Positions 44,379-51,875 of a stretch of DNA of 54,214 nt are shown here, in pieces. This DNA comes from Streptococcus sanguinis SK49 (GTDB lineage: Bacteria > Bacillota > Bacilli > Lactobacillales > Streptococcaceae). Location: contig NZ_GL890985.1 in NCBI RefSeq assembly GCF_000212815.1, positions 738,534-792,747 of the forward strand, written 5' to 3'. Each line of letters opens with the position of its first letter. Within the stretch, counting starts at the first letter, position 1. Both the position numbers and the translations under genes were made by a program. The notes beneath the pieces are model-generated. The model made no database searches and was not told where the DNA came from. It was given only the letters and a program-made list of their open reading frames with translations.

Positions 44379-44501
44379 ATGAAAAGAGGATTACTTTTAT
44401 TGCTTATAGGCTTGCTCACGGTTTTATCCGTCTGCTGGGCAATTCCGTCTTGGATCGTTTTCAAAAATAGACGAAAATTGGAAGGAAAAATTAAATGTTG
44501 A
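44379..44501 (+). CDS. Tiny single-TM peptide, paralogue 2
   Basis: 40 residues after AAAGGAG. One helix (about 4-27) with GLLTVLSVCWAIPSW, then a strongly basic tail (KNRRKLEGKIKC). Clearly related to the 46-residue peptide upstream. Its stop codon overlaps the start of the ABC exporter by 7 bp, so the two are translationally coupled, which suggests a direct partnership: either cargo or a small subunit. Function unknown. Confidence 0.72.
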   Translation: MKRGLLLLLIGLLTVLSVCWAIPSWIVFKNRRKLEGKIKC

Positions 44502-46075
44502 AAGAAATTTTACGGAAATACCGCGCTTCTTATCTGGGTGCGACTATCTTTAGCATTGGAGCAACGATTTTTATCACTTTGTTTTCTTTGCAGCTGGGAG
44601 TTGTTGTGGACAGTGCGCAGAAGGCTCATTCTAACTTGCTTGGACAATTCTTTATCTGCCTTTTTTGCACTTGTGCTTGGTCTCTTTGCAGCTTGCTGGC
44701 TATTTGGTTCAAGAACAATCATAATAAGCAAGTCTTGGAAGAAGTCAAAACGAGGCTTTTCCATTCTTTTTATGACAAGAATTTGCATGACAAGGCTTCC
44801 GAGCAGGAAAATAGCTATCTCAACACAACGACCAAGAATATGGATATTTACCAAGAGAATTACTTGACCCCGCGCTGTGATATTGTGGCTGCCTTTTCTT
44901 CAGTTTTTATCAGTACACTGGCTATTTTTTGGATTGAATGGCGCATGGCTCTGGGCTTTATTCTCATTTCTTTTTTGACCATGGCTGCGTCACAAATTCC
45001 AGGGATATTGATGCGCAAGGCGACAGCGAATTTCACTCAGAAAAGCAATTACTTTTTGAAGCAAGTCACCAATTTTTTGGAAGGCTTTGAGCAAATCAAA
45101 CTTTTGCAAATCCAAAAAAGGGTGGTTGAGCACCTGTCTAGCAGCAACAGCGACTTTGAGCAAGCCAGAAAAAGCTATAATGCGGCTAAGGAGGGTGCTG
45201 TGACTCTGATGATGTTCTTTAGCTTTCTGTCTCAGATATTTTGTATGTCTCTGGGGATTTGGTTTGTCAGCCAAGGGTCTCTGACCATTGGGGCTTTGAT
45301 TGCCAGTGTTCAGCTTTTGAACTTTGTCTTCACTCCTTTGCAGCTTTTTATCAATAACAAAAATCTCATGAGCACGGTCAAGGATATTGAGAATGATTTT
45401 GATGCTAAGTTGGCTAAGAAAGAAGTGGAGCCCGCTCAAAATCTGACCGAAACGATTGATAGGATTGATTTTGAACATCTCGGTCTGGAGTTGGGCGACA
45501 AGGCTCTCTTTCAGGATTTTTCTTATCAGTTTGCCAAGGACAAGCACTATGCTATTATCGGCGAGTCTGGTCGGGGCAAGTCGACCTTGATGAAGCTCTT
45601 GCTCAATTATTTTGATAGCAAGGACTACGCTGGTCAAATCATGGTCAATGGTCAAGCGGTCAGCCAGCTAGCAAGCGACAGTCTCTATCAGAAAATCGCC
45701 TTTATCCAAAAGAATGACTTTTTTATCGAGGGAAGTGTGGCGGACAATATCGCGCTATACAGAGATATAAATGCACCTGACCAAACTTTCTTGTACCAAA
45801 GTCTGCATTTTAATGAGGCTTTCTTGAGCAAGAAGCTGGATTTGGAGCGGCAGGAAGTTTCCTATGGTGAAAAGCAGCGGATTGATTTGGCGCGTTTCTT
45901 GGTTAAGGATTATGATGTGCTGATTTTTGATGAGCCGACCAGTAATCTTGACCCGAGCTTGGCGGCGGAAGTCATGGACTATATCTTGTCCATCAAGGAC
46001 CGCATTGTTATCGTTATTACTCATAATCAAGGCAGGGCACTCTTAGACCGCTTTGATGACTGTCTGGAATTATAA
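44495..46075 (+). CDS. ABC exporter half-transporter (TM domain plus ATPase)
   Basis: 526 residues. Residues ~1-310 hold six helices of a type-I exporter, ~330-526 the ATPase: Walker A IIGESGRGKST, a short signature VSYGEKQRIDLAR, Walker B YDVLIFDEPT and the switch His in VITHNQ. No N-terminal C39 peptidase domain, so it does not cut double-glycine leaders. It resembles exporters found in bacteriocin and lantibiotic immunity clusters. It functions as a homodimer or with an unseen partner. Cargo is unknown; the coupled peptide is the obvious candidate (inference). Confidence 0.85.
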   Translation: MLKEILRKYRASYLGATIFSIGATIFITLFSLQLGVVVDSAQKAHSNLLGQFFICLFCTCAWSLCSLLAIWFKNNHNKQVLEEVKTRLFHSFYDKNLHDKASEQENSYLNTTTKNMDIYQENYLTPRCDIVAAFSSVFISTLAIFWIEWRMALGFILISFLTMAASQIPGILMRKATANFTQKSNYFLKQVTNFLEGFEQIKLLQIQKRVVEHLSSSNSDFEQARKSYNAAKEGAVTLMMFFSFLSQIFCMSLGIWFVSQGSLTIGALIASVQLLNFVFTPLQLFINNKNLMSTVKDIENDFDAKLAKKEVEPAQNLTETIDRIDFEHLGLELGDKALFQDFSYQFAKDKHYAIIGESGRGKSTLMKLLLNYFDSKDYAGQIMVNGQAVSQLASDSLYQKIAFIQKNDFFIEGSVADNIALYRDINAPDQTFLYQSLHFNEAFLSKKLDLERQEVSYGEKQRIDLARFLVKDYDVLIFDEPTSNLDPSLAAEVMDYILSIKDRIVIVITHNQGRALLDRFDDCLEL

Positions 46076-46089
46076 AAGGAGGAAAGAAA

Positions 46090-46575
46090 ATGAAATTAAA
46101 ATGGAAAGAATTAGTGGCAAGCCTAATCGTTATTTGGCTACCGCTTATCTACGCTTTGTCAATCTATGCAGACCTATCTCAGCTAATCAGAGGGCATTTG
46201 CCCTATAGCGGTCTAGGCATGCCCAAGCAAGTCTTTATCTGGTTTCTGCCAGTTCTCTTGAGTGTAATTCAACTGATTGTTTGCTACACGACGACTATTA
46301 AAGAGATTATCGACAAGCAATTTGTCCATTTCCTTTACTGGCTGGTTCCCTTTATCAATGCCGTAGTTTATATCAGCGTTCTTCTTTATGGGCTCAATCC
46401 GGCTTTTCCGGTATTTAAGGTCAATGGGATTATGTCTGCAATCATCCTTAATGCTGTCAGCTACTTCCTCACGAGAAAAATAGTGGCAGACCAAGAGCCG
46501 GCTCCACGCGTTTTAGCTTATATCTTCGGAGGAGTTGGCTCAATCCTGTTTCTGGTCAGCTTCTTCCTCTTTTAA
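46090..46575 (+). CDS. SdpI-like membrane protein 1
   Basis: 161 residues with five helices. It aligns with the two later SdpI-like proteins (WLPLIYALSIY opening, then ...FIWFLPVLLSVIQLIVCYTTTIKEI, and EPAPRVLAYIFGG near the end), but the DUF1648 motif LPENIxxHF is degenerate (LSQLIRGHLPYSG). In B. subtilis SdpI gives immunity to the SDP peptide and sequesters the repressor SdpR at the membrane. This copy lies 14 bp after the ABC exporter with no ArsR gene beside it. Immunity role inferred. Confidence 0.75.
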   Translation: MKLKWKELVASLIVIWLPLIYALSIYADLSQLIRGHLPYSGLGMPKQVFIWFLPVLLSVIQLIVCYTTTIKEIIDKQFVHFLYWLVPFINAVVYISVLLYGLNPAFPVFKVNGIMSAIILNAVSYFLTRKIVADQEPAPRVLAYIFGGVGSILFLVSFFLF

Positions 46576-46605
46576 AATAGCAATCTGATAGGAAAGGAGA
46601 AAATC

Positions 46606-46710
46606 ATGTTTCATATTTTTACTTTTGTTAAAATGCTTTTATTCTTTATCTTTGGCTGGATCTGGCTCCTTCTCGGTCTACTCAGTTTGCTCTTTCTTTT
46701 TCCTTTTTAA
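46606..46710 (+). CDS. 34-residue hydrophobic peptide
   Basis: A short gene with a perfect ribosome site (AAAGGAG) between the SdpI-like gene and the serine hydrolase. The product is almost wholly hydrophobic (Phe, Leu, Trp, Ile; one Lys at 9, one His at 3) and would span the membrane once. Unlike the two peptides upstream in sequence. It could be a toxin-like or accessory membrane peptide; no family recognised. Confidence 0.55.
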   Translation: MFHIFTFVKMLLFFIFGWIWLLLGLLSLLFLFPF

Positions 46711-46747
46711 GTGAAGGAAATATAGAAAATAATGATTGGAGATCATC

Positions 46748-48547
46748 ATGAAATCATCATTTTTGAAAAGCACTGTGGCGCTGGTAACGTGTGGCTTGCT
46801 AGCTTTTGGAGCAGCCCACGCTTACGCCGACCAGCAAAAATTGCCGTCAGGCACGTCTTACGACCAAATCGGTCAGAAGATTGAAAATTACTACCAAGAA
46901 CACGAAAAAACCAGCGCAGGACTGGCAACAACGGTCTTTGACAAAGACGGCAATACTCTCTATCAAAAGAACTTCGGCTATACGGACAAGGAAAAGAAGC
47001 TAGCGGTGGATGACAAGTCGGTCTTCGAGTGGGGTTCAACCACCAAAATCACCGTCTGGGTCAGCGTCATGCAGCTTTGGGAGGAGGGCAAGATTGACCT
47101 GAAAACGGACATCAGGGAGTATCTGCCCCAAAATCTCCTAAAAAATCTCAAATACGACAAGCCCATTACCATGCTGGATCTCATGAACCACCAAGCGGGC
47201 TTTGAAGATTACCCTTTGTATATAGGCTCCGACAAGGATTTAGGAGCATTGATGAAAAAAACTCCGTCTCAGATTTATGAGCCGGGGACGGTGACATCCT
47301 ATTCAAACTATGGAACAGCGCTGGCGGGCTATATCGTGGAGCGCATTAGCGGGCAATCCTTTGCCGACTATGTCCACGAGCATATTTTCCAGCCCTTGGG
47401 TATGAAACACACCGCACTCAAACCTGATTTATCAGATAATGTATTTGTACAAAAACAGCGGGAGAAGGAGAAAACTTATGATACAAATGGAGACTTACTA
47501 AAAGGCGACCAACCCTTTGTTCTTGGAGAATATCCAGCGGGGCGGGCAACAGGAACATTTGCCGACATCAAGAAATTTGCCCAAGCCCTCCTGCAAAAGG
47601 AGAAGCTCTTTAAAAGGGCAGAGACTTGGGAGAATTTTTACAGCGCTAGCCATACTTATCCGGGTACAGATATTCCCGTCAATGCTCACGGACTTTGGGT
47701 GACGGAGTTTGAAAACACCAGAACTTTTGGGCACGGGGGAAACTCACCAGGCTTTACGACCAGCCTCTTGCTTGATTTGAAGTCAGGGATTGGCTCAGTC
47801 GTTACAGTCAATCAAAGAAATGAGTTTCATTTCGCTCTTAGCATGCCTGACCTCATTTACGGTAAGAAAAAAGAAGCCTCAAAGGCAGCTCAAAAGGACT
47901 TTCAAGCTGGTTTTTACCGCGAAGCGCGTATTTATAGTGGAGGTCCCCTATCTATATTTAGGGTTTTCAAGTCGACTAGCTATCTAACTAACCCTTCTGA
48001 AAATGCGGCTATCAAAGACTATTTTGGTTTTTGGACGGCAGGAGAAAGAGGAGGGCACTATATTCTGAACCTGCCTATTTCAGATAGGACAAAGCTGCCC
48101 TTGTTGGATGTTATCAAAGATTATGGTAGTTTATTACTCGCTGGGCTTGCCGCACTGTATGTCGCCCTTTGCTATCTCAGCGGTATTTTGGCAAAATTGT
48201 ATCGTTTGCTCACTAGGAAAAACAAGGGAACAGGTTCGGTTTTCTGGTCTAGTTGGCATTATCTGACTGGCTTCCTTATTCTTTGGGCTTTTCGTAATTT
48301 GTTCTCATTTTTCTCAATTATTCTCGCGAAAAATTCTTTCGATCTCGCTGGTTTGACGGGGCATTTCCAACTGTTTGCCTTGCTTGCTGTGGTCTTGCTG
48401 ATTAGTGCTTTTCTTCCCTATCTGCCCTTCTTCAAAGCGAGGTTGAAGCAAGGGAATAAGTACCTCACGCTAGCAACTAGCTCCGTCGCTTTTATCATCG
48501 CTTTTAATATTTTCTATTGGTCGCTATACCAATGGTGGACTTTATAA
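46748..48547 (+). CDS. Membrane-tethered serine hydrolase (class C beta-lactamase fold)
   Basis: 599 residues. A signal peptide ends near AHAYA-DQQ (28). The external domain has the serine-hydrolase motifs STTK (Ser97, Lys100), YSN in TSYSNYG, and HGG in FGHGGNSPG in place of KTG. It belongs to the PF00144 family (EstB, AmpC, PBP4*-like). After ~390 residues come a linker and four C-terminal helices holding it in the membrane. The start at 46748 is preferred over a TTG four codons upstream. Context suggests processing of an exported peptide or of envelope components; this is inference. Confidence 0.85.
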   Translation: MKSSFLKSTVALVTCGLLAFGAAHAYADQQKLPSGTSYDQIGQKIENYYQEHEKTSAGLATTVFDKDGNTLYQKNFGYTDKEKKLAVDDKSVFEWGSTTKITVWVSVMQLWEEGKIDLKTDIREYLPQNLLKNLKYDKPITMLDLMNHQAGFEDYPLYIGSDKDLGALMKKTPSQIYEPGTVTSYSNYGTALAGYIVERISGQSFADYVHEHIFQPLGMKHTALKPDLSDNVFVQKQREKEKTYDTNGDLLKGDQPFVLGEYPAGRATGTFADIKKFAQALLQKEKLFKRAETWENFYSASHTYPGTDIPVNAHGLWVTEFENTRTFGHGGNSPGFTTSLLLDLKSGIGSVVTVNQRNEFHFALSMPDLIYGKKKEASKAAQKDFQAGFYREARIYSGGPLSIFRVFKSTSYLTNPSENAAIKDYFGFWTAGERGGHYILNLPISDRTKLPLLDVIKDYGSLLLAGLAALYVALCYLSGILAKLYRLLTRKNKGTGSVFWSSWHYLTGFLILWAFRNLFSFFSIILAKNSFDLAGLTGHFQLFALLAVVLLISAFLPYLPFFKARLKQGNKYLTLATSSVAFIIAFNIFYWSLYQWWTL

Positions 48548-48577
48548 TTTTACAAATGACAGAAAGGAGCATTTTAT

Positions 48578-49402
48578 ATGCAAAACACAATTTCAACTTC
48601 AACCATTAAAAGGTTTCTAGCATGGGCGTTTGGGCTCGCTTGGCCAGGTATGCTAGTCATAGCTTACTTTTATGCGATCAATCAGAAACTTGTCGGTAAC
48701 ATTTTATCCGCAAGTGTGGTAATGTTCGCCCCTATGGTGGCTGCTTTTTTGGCTAAAGCTCCTGTAAAGTCTATCGGCTGGAAATTGAAGCTCGCCAGTA
48801 AATGGCGCGATTACTTAGCCTGCTGGTTAGCCATTTGTAGCATTGAACTTGGCGGCGCACTTGTCTATTTTGCTGTCTTTCCGCAGCATTTGGCTTTTGC
48901 CCTGAACCCACAAGTCGCCCTTCAAATTTTAATGATTCTTACGGTCTTAACTCTAGCCATCAGTCTTTCTGGCTTGGGCGAGGAAGTTGGCTGGCGGGGT
49001 ATTCTCTATCCTTATTTGAAAGGGCGCTACGGACGGACTAAGGGACGCATCATTGGTGGTCTCATCTGGGCTATTTGGCATTTTCCTGTCAATATGATTG
49101 GAGCAGGGACGCTGGGTGAGCGTTTCTTAAATTTAATTCCCTATTATATCATGGCTATTTCTTTTGGGATTATCCTTGATATTTACTATGTACGTAGCAA
49201 AACCATTTGGCTGCCAGCCTTTGGACATGGGGTCATTGATGCCGTTGCCATGATAACTACCGTTTTCACTGTTAGTGGGGTAGAAACGTTTAAATTCCTT
49301 GGTCCTGGTCCAACTGGACTTTTTAGCGCTCTCATTGCTCTTGTCATTGCCGTTTGGCTGACCAAGCGCGAAGAGAGAGAAAGTCAGCAGGGGATTTCTT
49401 AA
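48578..49402 (+). CDS. CPBP family intramembrane protease (1)
   Basis: 274 residues, about seven helices. The CPBP (CAAX/bacteriocin-processing, formerly Abi) motifs are EEVGWRG (EExxxR), WAIWHFPVN with the His of motif 2, and HGVID in motif 3. Such proteins often give self-immunity in bacteriocin clusters or process prenyl or peptide substrates. It starts after AAAGGAG, 30 bp from the serine hydrolase, in the same transcript. Confidence 0.88.
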   Translation: MQNTISTSTIKRFLAWAFGLAWPGMLVIAYFYAINQKLVGNILSASVVMFAPMVAAFLAKAPVKSIGWKLKLASKWRDYLACWLAICSIELGGALVYFAVFPQHLAFALNPQVALQILMILTVLTLAISLSGLGEEVGWRGILYPYLKGRYGRTKGRIIGGLIWAIWHFPVNMIGAGTLGERFLNLIPYYIMAISFGIILDIYYVRSKTIWLPAFGHGVIDAVAMITTVFTVSGVETFKFLGPGPTGLFSALIALVIAVWLTKREERESQQGIS

Positions 49403-49423
49403 TCTTTTTTAGGTGATTTTTCT

Positions 49424-49492
49424 ACCACTTACTAGCGCAATCTAACCACTTACCAAAAAGAGCTTGATTTGGTGTACTTCTTTTATTAGGAT
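49424..49492 (+). promoter_or_regulatory. LytTR-type direct repeats and promoter
   Basis: ACCACTTAC occurs at 49424 and 49445, two 9-bp repeats spaced by 12 bp (period 21), the geometry of ComE/BlpR-type LytTR regulators. -35 TTGATT (49464), 17-bp spacer, -10 TAGGAT (49487), which is 42 bp after the start of the second repeat. No LytTR regulator lies in this window. Confidence 0.6.
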
Positions 49493-49530
49493 AAGGGTGT
49501 AGGGGAAAATACACCTTAAGGAGGTCACAC

Positions 49531-50439
49531 ATGACACATACTTATCAAAAGACAGCCCATCGCTCTAGTCTGGAAATCTTGCAAGAAGAAGCAGGGGCAA
49601 AAAATTGGTGGCTGAGCCTGCCGCTGGCTTTTCTTGCGATTGCTGCGGGAAGCCTCATCAGCAGAGCTTTGTCCCAATGGCTCTTGCTGCCGAGCATGAC
49701 GGACGCCAATCGCTTACTGATAGGCATCGTTTCTTTATCCGTCTTTTTAGGTAGCAGTTTACTCATCATTCTCTTCGTCGCTAAATTTTGGGAGCGGCGC
49801 AGCCTTGCCAGTTTTGGACTTTGGAAGGAAAAATTAGGGTTCAATCTGCTGCTTGGTACAGCACTGGGTTTCTTCTTAGTCCTTCTGGCTGTGGGCTTCA
49901 ATCTGCTCGGCGGACAGCTCCACATTCAAGTCGAAAAGCAGTTCAATCTAGGAATTTGGCTCTTTTTCCTGGTCAATTTCTTCTTTCAGGCGCTGGCTGA
50001 AGAGATGATTTACCGCGGCTTTGTCATGAACAAACTCCGCACCAAGCTGGACTTGCTACCGGCTGTCCTGCTCAACTCCCTGCTCTTTGCAGTTATCCAC
50101 ATTTTTAAAGGTGGAACGCCCGTCCTTTATATCCTCAATGTCTTTCTGACCGGGATTTTCCTTTCCCTCCTTTTTGCACTGACGGACAATCTCTGGCTGG
50201 TCATAGCGCTGCATGCGGCTAATAACATGATTTATCTAGGTGTCTTTGGAGTGATTGGGACGGGCAACAATCTCCAGCACGGTAGTTTCTTACAGACGAC
50301 TTTGACCAGTCAAGCCAACAGTTTCTTAGCAGGAACGCCAAGCGAACCTCTATCAGGCGGGCTGATAGCAGTCATCGTTATGGCGCTGGCTGCTCTTCTC
50401 ACCGCCTATCTAGCCAAGAAAAAGCAAGTGTTTAGCTAA
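49531..50439 (+). CDS. CPBP family intramembrane protease (2)
   Basis: 302 residues with eight or so helices and a hydrophilic start. Motifs: EEMIYRGFVMN (EExxxR), FAVIH (FxxxH) and HAANN (HxxxN), all intact. Not closely similar to the CPBP protein before it. A separate promoter with LytTR-type direct repeats suggests induction together with a peptide-pheromone or bacteriocin system elsewhere, consistent with an immunity role (inference). Starts after AAGGAGG. Confidence 0.88.
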   Translation: MTHTYQKTAHRSSLEILQEEAGAKNWWLSLPLAFLAIAAGSLISRALSQWLLLPSMTDANRLLIGIVSLSVFLGSSLLIILFVAKFWERRSLASFGLWKEKLGFNLLLGTALGFFLVLLAVGFNLLGGQLHIQVEKQFNLGIWLFFLVNFFFQALAEEMIYRGFVMNKLRTKLDLLPAVLLNSLLFAVIHIFKGGTPVLYILNVFLTGIFLSLLFALTDNLWLVIALHAANNMIYLGVFGVIGTGNNLQHGSFLQTTLTSQANSFLAGTPSEPLSGGLIAVIVMALAALLTAYLAKKKQVFS

Positions 50440-50446
50440 GCCCTCC

Positions 50447-50504
50447 TTGTCTTTTATCCTCAAAAACAGTATAATGGAGAAAAGAATTTGAAAGTTCTCT
50501 AAAT
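50447..50504 (+). promoter_or_regulatory. Promoter and SdpR-like operator of the first ArsR-SdpI cassette
   Basis: TTGTCT (50447), 17-bp spacer, TATAAT (50470). A variant operator ATTTGAAA-GTT-CTCTAAAT lies at 50486-50504, over the start of transcription, suggesting autorepression. Confidence 0.6.
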
Positions 50505-50517
50505 AGTTTTAGGAGGA

Positions 50518-50616
50518 TTGCTGGCAGAAAATCTTGTCCGTTTGAGTAGCGCCTTGCTTACATTTGTAGGAGCCATGACTTATCTAGAGCTAGTTGCTTT
50601 ATTTGTCCTTAGCTAG
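50518..50616 (+). CDS. Possible 32-residue hydrophobic peptide
   Basis: An open frame from a TTG after AGGAGGA to TAG, giving a mostly hydrophobic peptide (LLTFVGAMTYLELVALFVL). The ribosome site is only one base from the TTG, which is too close; an internal ATG at 50575 would give 13 residues. Listed because of its position between operator and repressor gene; weak. Confidence 0.3.
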   Translation: MLAENLVRLSSALLTFVGAMTYLELVALFVLS

Positions 50617-50641
50617 AAATCAATTTTAAGAGGTATCAAAA

Positions 50642-50929
50642 TTGGGAATTAGTGAAACCATGAAAGCCCTAGCTGATCCAGTTCGGCGGGAAATATTAGA
50701 AATATTAAAAAAAGGTCCTAAGTCGGCTGGTGAAATCGCTCAAGTCTTCGATTTGACGGGAGCGACGGTATCCTACCATTTGTCCCAGTTGAAAAAAGCG
50801 GGGCTCATCTATGAAGAACGGCAGAAAAATTACATTTACTACCATTTAGATGCCACGGTTTTTGAGGAAATTTTGGTCTGGATTGCCGCGCTAGGAGGGA
50901 AAAATAATGAAAACGAAACTGAGAAATAA
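50642..50929 (+). CDS. ArsR-family repressor, SdpR-like (copy 1)
   Basis: 95 residues from a TTG start (AGAGG upstream). Winged helix typical of ArsR/SmtB: MKALADPVRREILEILKKGPKSAGEIAQ, recognition helix TGATVSYHLSQLKKAGL, and a wing with YIYYHLD. No Cys metal-binding pair, so not a metal sensor; the close link to an SdpI-like gene (23-bp overlap) marks it as an SdpR-type autorepressor. Probable ligand sites are the ATTTAGAA palindromes throughout the cluster. Confidence 0.87.
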   Translation: MGISETMKALADPVRREILEILKKGPKSAGEIAQVFDLTGATVSYHLSQLKKAGLIYEERQKNYIYYHLDATVFEEILVWIAALGGKNNENETEK

Positions 50930-51416
50930 CCTTAGGGAATTGCTGCTGACTTTCTTGGTTATTTGGCTGCCACTTGCTTATGCCTTATGGATTTATCCTA
51001 GTTTGCCAGAGAATATTAGGATCAATTTCGTGTCGCTGATTAGCCCGACATTTGAGTATGCACCCAAATTTCTCTTTATCTGGGGTCTGCCAATCTTTAT
51101 GACTTTGATACAGCTGATTGTTTATGGGGCAACGGCTTACCGAGAAATCACCAAGCCCGCTTTTGCCCGCTTCGTCCTTTGGATTGTTCCTTTGAACCAT
51201 ATTGCTGTCTATCTTTCCATTCTATTTTATGCTCTTGATTCCCACTTCAACATTAATAAAATTGCAGCGATTATTTTTGGGGTGATGTTTCTAATTTCTG
51301 GGAATTATATGCCTAAGAAAGTGGTGGTGGAAGAAAAACCAGCGCCGCGTTGGCTAGCCTACCTCTTTATCCTAGTCGGATTGACAGCCGTACTAGTGGG
51401 ACTCTTTCTTTTGTAA
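50907..51416 (+). CDS. SdpI-like membrane protein 2 (DUF1648)
   Basis: 169 residues, five helices, starting after CTAGGAGG inside the ArsR gene. YPSLPENIRINF is the DUF1648 signature, followed by KFLFIWGLPIFMTLIQLIVYG and the conserved NYMPKK after the fourth helix. In the SDP system such a protein binds the toxin and then recruits the repressor to the membrane, turning on its own operon. By analogy it pairs with the ArsR gene that overlaps it. Confidence 0.82.
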   Translation: MKTKLRNNLRELLLTFLVIWLPLAYALWIYPSLPENIRINFVSLISPTFEYAPKFLFIWGLPIFMTLIQLIVYGATAYREITKPAFARFVLWIVPLNHIAVYLSILFYALDSHFNINKIAAIIFGVMFLISGNYMPKKVVVEEKPAPRWLAYLFILVGLTAVLVGLFLL

Positions 51417-51432
51417 ATCAAGTGAAAACAAA

Positions 51433-51739
51433 GGACTCTTTGTCAACTGTAGTGGGTTGATGAGAAGTTATAATCTGGAGAGGACTAAATCAGTCCTCTC
51501 CTTTTTGATGTTCAAAGCGATGATTTCTTTATGAGTTCCAGCATCTAGAACATCCAAGATTATGATGTTAGGGTCTTTTATTCCCAGTAAGTTTGTGATA
51601 AAATTGAACTGTTCCATAAGAGTCTTTCTAATGATGGTTTTGTCGCTTTTCATTATAGGTCTTATGGGACTTTTTTTCTACAACAAATAGGCTCCATCAT
51701 TCCTACAGTGGTTTTACCCACTACAGAAATTATAGAGCC
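51433..51739 (-). mobile_element. Internally deleted ISL3-family element (MITE-like)
   Basis: About 307 bp. The left end GGACTCTTTGTCAACTGTAG (51433) and the inverted right end GGCTCTATAATTTCTGTAGT (from 51739) share the CTCT...CTGTAGTGGGT core of ISL3 ends. Between them, 51617 to 51468 on the minus strand encodes MEQFNFITNLLGIKDPN...THKEI, the ISL3 transposase N-terminus, joined in frame to IALNIKKERTDLVLSRL, its C-terminus. Almost all of the transposase is missing, so it cannot move alone. No clear 8-bp target duplication is seen. Confidence 0.8.
51468..51617 (-). pseudogene. ISL3 transposase remnant, N- and C-termini fused
   Basis: A 49-codon frame keeping only ~34 N-terminal and ~15 C-terminal residues of an IS1167-like transposase. 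The central zinc-binding and DDE regions are absent. Not functional. Confidence 0.75.
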
Positions 51740-51782
51740 GTTTTTTATTGCAGTAGAGCTTGATGATTTTTAGATTGAAGTT

Positions 51783-51857
51783 ATTTAGAAAAAATTCAAA
51801 ATAGATTTGACAGAAAGAAAGGAAAGATGTATAATCTATTTAGAAAAAAACCAAAAC
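51783..51857 (+). promoter_or_regulatory. Promoter sandwiched by two SdpR-like operators (protease/ArsR/SdpI operon)
   Basis: Operator 7 at 51783-51802 (ATTTAGAA-AAAA-TTCAAAAT). -35 TTGACA (51807), 17-bp spacer, -10 TATAAT (51830). Operator 8 at 51838-51857 (ATTTAGAA-AAAA-ACCAAAAC) begins two bases after the -10. Same design as 43918-43993. Confidence 0.8.
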
Positions 51858-51875
51858 AGTTTAGGAGAAAAAACG

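Noticed and set aside
44495..46075. Exporter as a double-glycine bacteriocin exporter
   Set aside because: No C39 peptidase domain, and the adjacent peptides have no double-glycine leader.
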